This document shows, piece by piece, positions 51,401 through 58,469 of a stretch of DNA of 64,000 nt. Position 1 is the stretch's first letter; each line of letters opens with the position of its first letter. The notes beneath the pieces are model-generated. The model ran no database searches, was not told where the DNA came from, and saw only the letters and a program-made list of their open reading frames with translations. The stretch lies in IMG/VR virus record IMGVR_UViG_3300045974_000806, positions 1-64,000 of that record, one strand, 5' to 3'. The position numbers and the translations under genes were made by a program. The stretch is from a virus.

Positions 51401-52267
51401 ATGGCCGCAAAGAAGAGCAAGAAGACTGAAGCCCCCGCCACGTCCCCCGCCGCCGGCTCACCGCCCGCGGCCACCGCGTTCACCGTTGGCCAGCAGAAGG
51501 TGTTGAGCCTGCTCACCGGCGTCCTGTCCAACCGCGCGGCCACCCTGGGTGAACTGCAAACGGCCCTGGCGGCCGTGGGGGAGGATGCCGGCGCCGTGCT
51601 CCAAGGGCTGCAAGCCCGCGGGCTGGTGGTGCCCGCCGCCGGCGGCGTGATGGCCGCCCGGGATGCCGCGGGGAACTTCTGCGTGATGTCCGGCAACCCG
51701 CCGGCGGCTTCCGGAACCCCGGAACAGGCCCCGCCCCCGCCGCCCCCTGCCCAGGTCCCGCCCCCCGCGGCCGTGGCCCACGTTCCGGAATCCCATCCCT
51801 GGGAGGAATCCGCGGAAGAGGAAGAGGAGGGCGGGGACGACCTGTCAGAGGCCCTGTTGGAGAAGATGGAAGAGCAGACGGAACTGTTGAAGCGCATCTG
51901 CACGCTGTTGGAGCGCACGCCGGCAGCGGCCCAGGCCCCCGCGGCCCCGGGCCTTCAGTCCTGGCCGCCGGCCGTGGCCGCCCCGCCCCTCCCGCCGCCC
52001 CCGCCCACGCAGGGGATGGCTCCGCCCCCACCGCCGGCCCAGGTGGCCCAGCAGGCCATGCCGCCCCCGGTGTTCAACGTCCAGGCCCAGTTCCCCCAGG
52101 CCGGCCAGTTCCAGGCCCCCATGATGGCCCAGGTTCCCCCGGGCTACATGATGACCCCCCAGGGCATTGTGCCCATGCAGATGCAGCAGCAGCCGCAGCA
52201 GATGCAGACCATGGCCAACGGTGGCGGGCAGGTGGCCGCCTGGGTTCCCCCTGGTGCCCCGCGCTGA
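51401..52267 (+). CDS. winged-helix-like protein with Pro/Gln/Met-rich low-complexity tails
   Basis: 288 residues from ATG 51401 (GAGGAG at 51389-51394). After a basic start comes a helical domain of about residues 25-90 with LGELQTALAAVGEDAGAVLQ and GLVVPAAGGVMA, which reads as a winged helix. From about 105 the chain is Pro-rich (PPPPPPAQVPPP), then a Glu-rich helix (LLEKMEEQTELLKRIC), then Pro/Met/Gln (PMQMQQQPQQMQTM). The tail composition mirrors that of the single-strand-binding protein. Function unknown; a DNA-linked scaffold is possible. Confidence 0.75.
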   Translation: MAAKKSKKTEAPATSPAAGSPPAATAFTVGQQKVLSLLTGVLSNRAATLGELQTALAAVGEDAGAVLQGLQARGLVVPAAGGVMAARDAAGNFCVMSGNPPAASGTPEQAPPPPPPAQVPPPAAVAHVPESHPWEESAEEEEEGGDDLSEALLEKMEEQTELLKRICTLLERTPAAAQAPAAPGLQSWPPAVAAPPLPPPPPTQGMAPPPPPAQVAQQAMPPPVFNVQAQFPQAGQFQAPMMAQVPPGYMMTPQGIVPMQMQQQPQQMQTMANGGGQVAAWVPPGAPR

Positions 52268-52279
52268 AAGGACTCCGCC

Positions 52280-52621
52280 ATGACCACCACCTCCAAGTTC
52301 GTCAAGCATGACGCCGGCAAGAACCTGCTGGGATGCCTGCCACCGCGGGCGTTGATGTCCATTGGCCGCGTGCTCACCCTGGGCGCGGCCAAGTACAGCC
52401 GCGATAACTGGCACAAGGTCCGCGAACGGTCCCGCTATTACGACGCCCTGTTGCGGCATCTGTTCGCGTGGTGGGCCGGCGAGGACAAGGACCCGGAGTC
52501 CGGGGAAAGCCACCTTGCCCACGCCGGCTGCTGCCTGATGTTCCTGCTGGAATTGGAGGAGGTGGGCTTGGCGGAGGATGACCGCCCGCACTTCCGGAAC
52601 GACAAGCGGGTGAAGCCATGA
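52280..52621 (+). CDS. dATP/dGTP pyrophosphohydrolase-like protein
   Basis: 113 residues. The sequence LTLGAAKYSRDNWHKV, ALLRHLFAWWAGEDKDPESG and HLAHAGCCLMFLLELE matches the conserved blocks of the phage dATP/dGTP diphosphohydrolase N-terminal family (also annotated DUF5664, an all-alpha pyrophosphatase-like domain): G-A-x-K-Y, N-W, R-H-x-x-A-W, D-x-E-S-G, H-x-x-H-A. Such enzymes adjust purine deoxynucleotide pools, including in phages that use modified bases. No purine-replacement genes are seen here. Next ATG overlaps its stop. Confidence 0.85.
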   Translation: MTTTSKFVKHDAGKNLLGCLPPRALMSIGRVLTLGAAKYSRDNWHKVRERSRYYDALLRHLFAWWAGEDKDPESGESHLAHAGCCLMFLLELEEVGLAEDDRPHFRNDKRVKP

Positions 52622-52917
52622 GTTATTGGTCTGGCGACGAGGACGAGGAAGCGACGGTGGACATCTTCAAGGGCGTCACCGTCCAGCGTGAGACGGAGAA
52701 GGCTGTCCTTGTCACGCTTCCGGAGTTCGGCGGTGACAAGGACGTGCAGGTGTGGGTCCTCAAGTCCGTCATCACCGACGACTCGGAGGTGCATGACGTG
52801 GAGTGCTACAACGCCAACGGCCCAGGCAAGCTGGTGGTGAAGGGCTGGTGGACGGAGAAGGCCCTGGACAGCCACAAGAAGGCCAAGGCCATCCGCGCCA
52901 AGGGGAGGCCGGCATGA
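52618..52917 (+). CDS. hypothetical protein
   Basis: 99 residues, ATG overlapping the previous stop. Beta-rich (VDIFKGVTVQRETEKAVLVTL, read in pieces as DIFKGVTVQRETE and AVLVTLPEFGG) with an acidic start and a basic end (HKKAKAIRAKGRPA). No family recognised. Part of a four-gene coupled string with the pyrophosphohydrolase and methyltransferase genes. Confidence 0.72.
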   Translation: MSYWSGDEDEEATVDIFKGVTVQRETEKAVLVTLPEFGGDKDVQVWVLKSVITDDSEVHDVECYNANGPGKLVVKGWWTEKALDSHKKAKAIRAKGRPA

Positions 52918-53045
52918 CGCGCCCGTGGAGGCCCTGGGGAATCCGCACGCACCCGTTCATCCGGTGGCTGTGGTTCGTGTTCATGGGCGTGCTGGGACTG
53001 GCCACGGGCGTGTTGCTTGACGCCCTGTTCCGGAGGTGGCCGTGA
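52914..53045 (+). CDS. small single-pass membrane protein
   Basis: 43 residues, ATG overlapping the previous stop. One hydrophobic segment, WLWFVFMGVLGLATGVLL, is preceded by positively charged residues and ends in DALFRRWP. Candidate membrane peptide (antiholin-like or other). Its stop overlaps the methyltransferase GTG start, supporting real translation. Confidence 0.65.
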   Translation: MTRPWRPWGIRTHPFIRWLWFVFMGVLGLATGVLLDALFRRWP

Positions 53046-53680
53046 GTTCAACAAACAGGGGCGCCACGCGCCAGGAACTGGACTACTACCGCACGGACCC
53101 GGCGGAGATCGCCGTGTTCCTGCGGGAATGGTTCAACGACGTGCCCAGCGCGCGTGAGTTGCTGACCACGGGCACCGTGCTGGACCCATGCGCCGGCGGG
53201 AACGTCAAGCCCGTGCAGTGGGAATACAAGAAGGGCGAGGTGGCCACCATCCAGCCGTCCACGATGTCCTATCCGGAGGCCATTGCGGCGGTGACGGGCA
53301 ACGTGGTGGTGACCAATGACGTGCGCCCGGACTCGCCGGCCATGATGCACCATGACTTCCTGACGGGGGACCTGGGCCTGTCAAAGCAGCCGGAGGTGAT
53401 CATCACCAACCCACCGTTCAGCATTGCCCAGCAGGTGATTGAGAAGTCCCTGACCATGGTCCCCGTGGGCGGGCTGGTGGTGATGCTGCTGCGCTTGAAC
53501 TTCTTTGGGAGTGACAAGCGGTTCCCGTTCTTCCAGGGGAAGATGCCCCAACGCGCCTACGTGCATCACCGGCGCATGGGCTTCACGCCCGACGGGAAGA
53601 CGGACTCCATTGAGTACATGCACGCGGTGTGGCACCGCGCGCGCGTTCCCAGCCCCGCCACCACCCTGCGCGTCATTTGA
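53042..53680 (+). CDS. SAM-dependent DNA methyltransferase
   Basis: 212 residues, GTG start overlapping the previous stop. Motif I VLDPCAGGN (residues about 47-54) binds S-adenosylmethionine and motif IV ITNPPFS (about 121-127) is the NPPF catalytic motif of N6-adenine or N4-cytosine methyltransferases. The target-recognition region is short, as in phage orphan enzymes. It may protect phage DNA against host restriction; the target is not known. Motif X and other motifs are not clear by eye. Confidence 0.88.
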   Translation: MSSTNRGATRQELDYYRTDPAEIAVFLREWFNDVPSARELLTTGTVLDPCAGGNVKPVQWEYKKGEVATIQPSTMSYPEAIAAVTGNVVVTNDVRPDSPAMMHHDFLTGDLGLSKQPEVIITNPPFSIAQQVIEKSLTMVPVGGLVVMLLRLNFFGSDKRFPFFQGKMPQRAYVHHRRMGFTPDGKTDSIEYMHAVWHRARVPSPATTLRVI

Positions 53681-53687
53681 GGCAACC

Positions 53688-54014
53688 ATGAAAGAGACAA
53701 AGACGGATGACCTCGCGGCCCCTGGTGGCCGGCTCACCACCGACGAGGAAGCGCGCGGATGGCTGCTGGAATTGATCACCACCACGCGTGAGGCCCGGGC
53801 CGCATGCGACGGTGCAAGCAGCGCCGCGGACATGCGCCGGCTGCACAGCCGCTTTCTGGTGAAGCACGGCGCGGCCCTGGGCGCGCTGATGACCTGCTAC
53901 CGGTGCGGCCTGCTGAGTGACGTTGGCTACCATGAGATGCGCAAGGAAGTGCTGGACACCCTGACGCCCACCGTCATCACGGTGGTGCCTTTCACCGGAG
54001 GAAAACATGGTTGA
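53688..54014 (+). CDS. hypothetical helical protein
   Basis: 108 residues from ATG 53688. Helices dominate (ARGWLLELITTTREARAACD, then RRLHSRFLVKHG and EMRKEVLDTL). A longer in-frame reading would overlap the methyltransferase gene by 180 bases and is rejected. The 3' end overlaps the next gene by 8 bases. Unknown function. Confidence 0.7.
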   Translation: MKETKTDDLAAPGGRLTTDEEARGWLLELITTTREARAACDGASSAADMRRLHSRFLVKHGAALGALMTCYRCGLLSDVGYHEMRKEVLDTLTPTVITVVPFTGGKHG

Positions 54015-54348
54015 ACCGAAGAACGAGATCCCCCTGGACGCAATGCAGTTCAAGGACCCGCCGGAACTGACCGCCGGCAAGGTCCCTCCCATGGTGGGCG
54101 AGGGTATCAACGCGGTGATGCGCGTCCTGCCCAAGGTGCGCTCCCCCCTCCCCCAGGGGCTGTCCGATTCGGACATGATTGGCGTCCTTGAACGCCGCTC
54201 CCAGGTGGTGCAGGAACTGGCGTTTGCCCGCGGCATGGTTGAGGGCATGCTGTTGGCCGCGGCCGGCTACGGGTCCATCACCAAGGACCAGTTCCGTGAG
54301 CAGATGACCGTGCTACACACGGTGCTGGCCCAGCGCCCCCCGGAGTGA
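54007..54348 (+). CDS. hypothetical protein
   Basis: 113 residues, start overlapping the previous stop by 8 bases; GGAGG precedes at 53996-54001. Helical C terminus (LERRSQVVQELAFARGMVE, then KDQFREQMTVLHTV). No family recognised. It lies 3 bases before the Cro/CI-like gene. Confidence 0.7.
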   Translation: MVEPKNEIPLDAMQFKDPPELTAGKVPPMVGEGINAVMRVLPKVRSPLPQGLSDSDMIGVLERRSQVVQELAFARGMVEGMLLAAAGYGSITKDQFREQMTVLHTVLAQRPPE

Positions 54349-54351
54349 TGC

Positions 54352-54591
54352 ATGCGCACCCACGCCACAAAGAACCAGACGTTGGTGGATGAGTTTGGGG
54401 AGCGCCTGCTGTCCGCGCTTCTCCGTCGTCACATGACCCGGGCGGACCTGTGCGTGAAGTCCGGGCTCAAGTACGACTCCGTGACCAAGCTGGCCCGCGG
54501 GACCCGCGCTCCCAACCTGCGCACCGTCGCATCCATCGCCACCGCCCTGGGCGTGACGGTGGCCCAGTTGCTTGAGGAGATGTCCACGTGA
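54352..54591 (+). CDS. Cro/CI-type helix-turn-helix regulator
   Basis: 79 residues. An XRE-type helix-turn-helix covers residues about 22-75: MTRADLCVKSGLKYDSVTKL, then RAPNLRTVASIATALGVTV, with the usual L-x-x-I-A-x-x-L-G-V core. Such proteins repress early or lysis genes, and a phage with a virulent gene set can keep one for internal timing. Operators are not obvious. Starts 3 bases after the previous stop and overlaps the next gene by 4 bases. Confidence 0.85.
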   Translation: MRTHATKNQTLVDEFGERLLSALLRRHMTRADLCVKSGLKYDSVTKLARGTRAPNLRTVASIATALGVTVAQLLEEMST

Positions 54592-54797
54592 CGTGTGAAC
54601 ACTGTGGGGAGGTGCCAGCGGAGGGTTCCGGAATCCCGCACCAGAACGTGTGCCCGCGCTTCACGTGCGCGCTGTGCGGTGCCAAGTTCGCGGTGTTTCC
54701 GGAACCCACCAAGAAGCTGTTTGGCACCTCCCCCCGGTGCGTGGCGTGCAAGAACGCGCCGGCCCCCAAAGGGGCGGCGTGGCGTGATAGTGTTTGA
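54588..54797 (+). CDS. small zinc ribbon-like protein
   Basis: 69 residues, GTG start overlapping the previous stop. Three Cys pairs: CEHCG at the start, CALCG mid-way and RCVACK near the end. Spacing fits zinc ribbons. Could bind nucleic acid. No family recognised. Confidence 0.7.
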   Translation: MTCEHCGEVPAEGSGIPHQNVCPRFTCALCGAKFAVFPEPTKKLFGTSPRCVACKNAPAPKGAAWRDSV

Positions 54798-54823
54798 CGT
54801 CCGTTGGCTTTGGTGGGGTCTGA

Positions 54824-55255
54824 ATGCAGCGCGTGCGGATGACGGAAGAGGAACTGCTGGCCGGCCTGGGCATCCTGGGCGTGACCCTGGAACAGTTCCA
54901 GCACCCCCTCCGGGCGAACAGCCAGGACGAGGGCGCGCGCCGGCTGGCGGACCTGAAGGCCAACGTGAAGCGCGCCTTCCGGAAGGCCGCCCTGGACCTG
55001 CATCCAGACCGCACGGGCGGTGACGAGGAAAAGGCCGGCCGCTTCAAGCTGGCATCCTCGGTGGCGGAGGTGGTGGAGGCGTTGACGCTCCACGTCCAGC
55101 GGCCCAGGCCCCCACCACCGGTCCCGCGCGGCGGCGTGGTGATCATCAACATGCAGCCCGGCGTCCACGTGCGCTGGACCACCGGCTCCGCTTCTACAGG
55201 CTCCGCCACCACCACCACGACCAATGGTTGGCCGTGGGACGCGGGCGGCTTTTGA
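54824..55255 (+). CDS. J-domain (DnaJ-like) protein
   Basis: 143 residues from ATG 54824; ATG 54839 is an alternative. Helix II/III of a J domain is visible at about residues 43-85: KANVKRAFRKAALDLHPDRT, with the essential HPD, then DEEKAGRFKLASSVAEV. Helix I is less certain. The C terminus is Pro and Thr-rich (PPPPVPRGG, TTTTTNGW). J proteins recruit Hsp70, so this may assist phage protein folding or DNA replication. Not a full DnaJ: no Gly/Phe or Cys-rich region. Confidence 0.82.
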   Translation: MQRVRMTEEELLAGLGILGVTLEQFQHPLRANSQDEGARRLADLKANVKRAFRKAALDLHPDRTGGDEEKAGRFKLASSVAEVVEALTLHVQRPRPPPPVPRGGVVIINMQPGVHVRWTTGSASTGSATTTTTNGWPWDAGGF

Positions 55256-55267
55256 GAGGGTGTCACC

Positions 55268-55666
55268 ATGGACAAGATCATGAACAAGTTCTCCGTTTCC
55301 GACATGGCGTGGGTTCCCAAGGCTCTGAAGGCCATCGACCTGGGCGAGGGTGTTTGCGTGTCCGTCACCGGCCCGGACGCCAAGCTGATCATGCAGCACG
55401 TGCAGGACATCACCGCACGCCTGCCCATCATGAGCCTGTTCAACGCCGTGCAGCGTTTTGTCCCTGCCGTCGGCGCGGTCCACATTGACCCGCTGGTGGT
55501 GGTGCCCGTCCTGGCGTCCCTGGGCGCGCTGGGCGCCGCGGCCGGCTCCGTGGCGTTCGTCGCCGGCGTGGGCGTGGCGCACGGCATGAAGCTGGCGTTC
55601 ACCTATGACATGGGCAGCCTGCTGGACCCCATGGATGACGCCCTGAGCATCACGCTGACCAAGTGA
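55268..55666 (+). CDS. membrane-associated hypothetical protein
   Basis: 132 residues. Residues about 70-110 are a long hydrophobic Ala/Gly/Val stretch (VVVPVLASLGALGAAAGSVA and FVAGVGVAHG) that could form one or two membrane helices. N-terminal part is amphipathic. Its stop overlaps the next start. No recognised family; a minor inner-membrane or virion protein is possible. Confidence 0.7.
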   Translation: MDKIMNKFSVSDMAWVPKALKAIDLGEGVCVSVTGPDAKLIMQHVQDITARLPIMSLFNAVQRFVPAVGAVHIDPLVVVPVLASLGALGAAAGSVAFVAGVGVAHGMKLAFTYDMGSLLDPMDDALSITLTK

Positions 55667-55866
55667 GCGGCCCGCACCTTCCCACCGTCGCACGCTGGCA
55701 CCTCCCGGGCTCTTCCCGCCGGGAGGCGCTGTGCGGCGTCACGCTGCTGCCCTCCGCCAGCGTGCTGATGCCGGAACTGGTGGCTCACATCCACCACCCG
55801 GACTTTGACCTGCCCCTGTGCCCCCTGTGCCAGGAAGCCCAGGCCCCCACCCCACCCGGAACCTGA
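55663..55866 (+). CDS. small Cys/His-containing protein
   Basis: 67 residues, GTG start overlapping the previous stop. PELVAHIHHPDFDLPLCPLC contains clustered His residues and a CPLC pair, possibly a metal site, followed by a Pro-rich end. No family recognised. 122 bases of leader sequence with a conserved element follow before the next gene. Confidence 0.6.
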   Translation: MSGPHLPTVARWHLPGSSRREALCGVTLLPSASVLMPELVAHIHHPDFDLPLCPLCQEAQAPTPPGT

Positions 55867-55914
55867 TCACTTCCGGAACCCAAACCGGTGCAGATCCGCC
55901 TACTTGCGGAAAGT

Positions 55915-55939
55915 GTGCTTTTTGTCTTGTCTTCCGGAA
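55915..55939 (+). promoter_or_regulatory. conserved leader element (copy 1 of 2)
   Basis: GTGCTTTTTGTCTTG then TCTTCCGGAA. The copy at 60368-60392 matches 24 of 25 bases. Both genes downstream start after a shared ACGGAGCCACC box (50 and 58 bases later). A diverged third copy begins at 51310. Probably a promoter or processing site; not a terminator as no stem is evident upstream. Confidence 0.5.
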
Positions 55940-55988
55940 CCCACGGGCGCAACGTCCCATCCCGCAAGACCAACCACGGAGCCACCCC

Positions 55989-56600
55989 ATGCTGAACTTC
56001 GCCGCCCTCTCTGCCGACCCCCACGCCCTGGCCGCCCTGGATGACCTGCTGGCCAGCAACACGGGCTTCCCCACGTTCCAGGCCCTACTGGACGCCAAGG
56101 GCTCCTACCGCCCCACCGTGGACGTCTCCACGCCGGAGATGGCCTTCCTGGCGGATGCGTATGACGCGGCCATGACCGCCCGCGGTGACGCCCGCCGCGC
56201 CTACCGCACGGGCAACCGCGTTGCGGCCCTGGTGGAGCGCACCGCGTTTGTGCCGGCCGCGGCCCTGGTGCCCGGGGAGGAGATTGAGGTGGAGGCGAAC
56301 CAAGGTATGCGCCCCGCCGTGGTCCTGGCCGTCCTGGGCCAGCGCGCCCTGGCGGAATACACCATGCCGGCTGGCACCACCGCGCTGATGGTCCTCGACC
56401 TGGGCAAGAGCGCGCGGATGTTCACGCAGGCCGCCACCTCCCCCTCCTACCGGACCTGCCCGCGCAAGTGGCTGGTGGCCATGGTGGCCGCCGGCACGCA
56501 GTGGGAGGGCAACGGGCAGCAAGGCGGCGCCCTGTCCTTTGCCAAGGCCCTGGAACTGGCCGGCGTGTCCTCAACGCCCGCCCAGAAGGAGTTGTTCTAA
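55989..56600 (+). CDS. hypothetical protein behind the conserved leader
   Basis: 203 residues from ATG 55989 (CGGAG at 55978-55982); a longer in-frame reading through the leader is rejected. Ala-rich helical N terminus (FAALSADPHALAALDDLLAS), then a beta-rich part (EEIEVEANQGMRPAVVLAVL) and a helix-rich end. No family recognised. The stop overlaps the next ATG. Confidence 0.72.
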   Translation: MLNFAALSADPHALAALDDLLASNTGFPTFQALLDAKGSYRPTVDVSTPEMAFLADAYDAAMTARGDARRAYRTGNRVAALVERTAFVPAAALVPGEEIEVEANQGMRPAVVLAVLGQRALAEYTMPAGTTALMVLDLGKSARMFTQAATSPSYRTCPRKWLVAMVAAGTQWEGNGQQGGALSFAKALELAGVSSTPAQKELF

Positions 56601-56878
56601 TGCGCGGTGACCTGTTGGAGACGGTGCTGGACGATTCCGCGGCCCTGGGTGATTCCGGAAAGCTGCGCCGCCTGGAAGCCCGGTGGCGCCAGCGCGCGGC
56701 CATGATGGCCCAGGACGGGTCCCTGGTGACCTGCCACGCCTGGGAAGAGGCCGCGGACGCCGCCCTGGCCCGGGCCGTGGCGGTGGAGTCCCGCCTGGGC
56801 GGCCGGGTGGACTCCGCCCTGTCCTGGGAGCGTTGGTCTGAGGCCGCGGTGCTGCGCTTCCGCGGAGGTGAGCCATGA
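56600..56878 (+). CDS. hypothetical helical protein
   Basis: 92 residues, ATG overlapping the previous TAA. Entirely helical, Ala/Arg-rich (LRRLEARWRQRAAMMAQDG, WEEAADAALARAVAVES). No family recognised. Its stop overlaps the next ATG (ATGA). Confidence 0.7.
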   Translation: MRGDLLETVLDDSAALGDSGKLRRLEARWRQRAAMMAQDGSLVTCHAWEEAADAALARAVAVESRLGGRVDSALSWERWSEAAVLRFRGGEP

Positions 56879-57108
56879 ACCCCTCCCACGCTGCCCAGGA
56901 TGCCCCCAGCGGGCTTCCGGAAGTCCTGGCCTTGCACTGCCCCACCTGCGCCCGTGCGCAGCGCCCTGCGCCCCTCATGCGCGCTGCAACGCTGCTGTGC
57001 CGGCGGACCTGCCCCGGCTGCCGGACCCGGTGGGTGCTGAAGGTGACCGTGATGCGGGTGACCGCCCTGGGCGCCATGCACCACCTTGAGTGGACCGTTG
57101 CCGCTTGA
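56875..57108 (+). CDS. small zinc ribbon-like protein
   Basis: 77 residues. HCPTCARAQ and CRRTCPGCRTRW give two Cys pairs that fit a zinc ribbon. The C terminus is a beta hairpin-like end (VLKVTVMRVTALG). ATG overlaps the previous stop. No family recognised. Confidence 0.7.
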   Translation: MNPSHAAQDAPSGLPEVLALHCPTCARAQRPAPLMRAATLLCRRTCPGCRTRWVLKVTVMRVTALGAMHHLEWTVAA

Positions 57109-57124
57109 AGATCACCGTGGGATA

Positions 57125-57163
57125 AGGCCGGCCCGGAGGTGGTGCTCTGGTACGGGCCGGCCT
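57125..57163 (+). promoter_or_regulatory. 10-bp inverted repeat enclosing a ribosome-binding site
   Basis: AGGCCGGCCC (57125-57134) and GGGCCGGCCT (57154-57163) are perfect arms around a 19-base loop that contains GGAGGT (57135-57140) and a CTG at 57147. An RNA stem of this strength would present or hide the ribosome-binding site of the following reading frame. Confidence 0.6.
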
Positions 57164-57647
57164 GACCGAGACTGAGGCGGAACTTCTCCGGCTACTCCAC
57201 CACGCCCGCGGGTGTGATGGGGTCCGGTGCTCTACCTGCGCCCGGATTGACCTGCGGCTGCAAGATGGCCTGCCCCACGCCACGGATGACCCCACCGCCC
57301 GCTTCTACGTGGTGGCCGCCGGCCTGGACCAACTGGTGCGCCATCTGGAAGGCGTCTACGGCATGATGGAGGGCGCCCTGCTGCCCCCAGGAACCCGCCG
57401 GGCCATGCACGTGGCCGTTGAGGGGACCCACCGCATCCTGAGCCTGCTGCGCCTGCCCGCGGGCAAGGAGGAGAACCCCCTTGACTCAAGCCCCCCAACG
57501 CCGCCCCCGGACCCCGTTGCAGACCGCCCAGCGCGAGGCGGCATCCCTCCGCCAGGAACTGGAAGACCTCCGGCTACGTTTCGCCATCCTGTCACGGGAC
57601 AAGTCATTGTCCGACGAGCGATTGTCCTCCACTTCAAAGGCCCTTGA
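57147..57647 (+). CDS. hypothetical protein, probable non-ATG start
   Basis: About 166 residues if the CTG at 57147 is used. The frame is open from 57126 to 57647 and has coding-like third positions well before the first ATG/GTG (GTG 57309). The early part reads LTETEAELLRLLHHARGC, then CSTCARIDLRLQDG, so a Cys-containing domain would be lost if translation began at 57309. No in-frame ATG, GTG or TTG lies between 57126 and 57309. The last 55 residues overlap the next gene in another frame and look like its shadow. Start and end are both uncertain. Confidence 0.5.
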   Translation: MVRAGLTETEAELLRLLHHARGCDGVRCSTCARIDLRLQDGLPHATDDPTARFYVVAAGLDQLVRHLEGVYGMMEGALLPPGTRRAMHVAVEGTHRILSLLRLPAGKEENPLDSSPPTPPPDPVADRPARGGIPPPGTGRPPATFRHPVTGQVIVRRAIVLHFKGP

Positions 57648-57756
57648 TCGCCTGGACGCGGAACTGGCCGCGGTGCGGGCTCAAAGCGCGGCCCTGATGC
57701 TTTGGGCCACCGGTGGAATCAAAGGCGCCAAGCAGGTCAACCGGGAGTCCGCTTGA
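57481..57756 (+). CDS. coiled-coil hypothetical protein
   Basis: 91 residues from TTG 57481, with AAGGAGGAG at 57465-57473 at good distance. After a basic start (TQAPQRRPRTPLQTAQRE) the rest is a coiled coil (REAASLRQELEDLRLRFAIL, ALDRLDAELAAVRAQ). It precedes a holin-like membrane protein, so a lysis accessory is possible. It overlaps the preceding frame by 167 bases. Confidence 0.72.
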   Translation: MTQAPQRRPRTPLQTAQREAASLRQELEDLRLRFAILSRDKSLSDERLSSTSKALDRLDAELAAVRAQSAALMLWATGGIKGAKQVNRESA

Positions 57757-57809
57757 AGTGACGCCGGAGGCCCAGCGGTGGCATGATTCGCGTGGAAAGG
57801 GGAAGACCC

Positions 57810-58421
57810 ATGCGGATGTTCCTGTTGGTGCTGTTCCTGGCGGTGGTGGGTGGCAACGCAAGCGCGCAAAGTGATGCGTCCGTTCCGGATGCCCAGGTGG
57901 TGATGGACGCCGCGGTGGTGAACGTGGTGCCGGACCTGACGGCCCAGGTGGCCATCCCGTTGCCTCCCCCTGGTGCGATTCCGGAAGCCTCCCCACAAGA
58001 GGTGCTGTCCCTGGTGCGCCTGTTCACCAACGCGGTGAAGCACAAGGACTACGCCCTGGCCGCGGCGTTTGCCCTCATGGTCCTGGCCTGGGGACTCCGG
58101 AAGATGTTCCCGCGCCTGCCCCCACAGTTCATCCCGCTGGTGACCCTGCTGCTGTCCAGCGTGCCCACCATTGTGGTGGTGCTGAAGAGCCCCACGGTGA
58201 CCTGGGATGAGGCGCTGACCACGCTCTTTGTGGTGTGGTTCATGAGCGCCGGCCAGTGGGAGAACGCGGTGAAGGCGGCCCGGGACGGCGTGCCGGTGGT
58301 GCTGGCGTGGCTGTCCAAGCTGGCCCCGAAGAAGGAAGCGCCGGCCCCGGTGGACGTCACCGCGGTGGTGCCCGCACCTGCGCCCCTGCCCGTTCCGGAA
58401 GACAAAACGCCCAAGGCGTGA
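57810..58421 (+). CDS. holin-like membrane protein
   Basis: 203 residues from ATG 57810. A signal-like hydrophobic start (MRMFLLVLFLAVVGGNASAQ) is followed by an Asp/Val/Pro stretch and three hydrophobic segments: about residues 83-103 (DYALAAAFALMVLAWG), 109-130 (FIPLVTLLLSSVPTIVVVL) and 140-155 (LTTLFVVWFMSAG). The C terminus is charged and Pro-rich (PKKEAPAPVD). The topology matches some phage holins, which open the membrane for endolysin. The conserved promoter motif follows within its last codons. Confidence 0.7.
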   Translation: MRMFLLVLFLAVVGGNASAQSDASVPDAQVVMDAAVVNVVPDLTAQVAIPLPPPGAIPEASPQEVLSLVRLFTNAVKHKDYALAAAFALMVLAWGLRKMFPRLPPQFIPLVTLLLSSVPTIVVVLKSPTVTWDEALTTLFVVWFMSAGQWENAVKAARDGVPVVLAWLSKLAPKKEAPAPVDVTAVVPAPAPLPVPEDKTPKA

Positions 58422-58448
58422 GACGTTTTGGCCCCTGCCCACTACCTA
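58418..58448 (+). promoter_or_regulatory. conserved 31-bp phage promoter motif (copy 3 of 4)
   Basis: GTGAGACGTTT, middle TGGCCCCTGCC, CACTACCTA. Starts at the stop codon of the holin-like gene and ends 21 bases before the dCTP deaminase ATG, with AAAGGAGG as the ribosome-binding site between. Confidence 0.7.
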
Positions 58449-58469
58449 TGGGAAAGGAGGCACAAAACC

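Noticed and set aside
52280-52621. 2-aminoadenine (Z-genome) pathway
   Set aside because: No PurZ-like synthetase or DpoZ-type polymerase features are seen in the window; the pyrophosphohydrolase alone is not enough.
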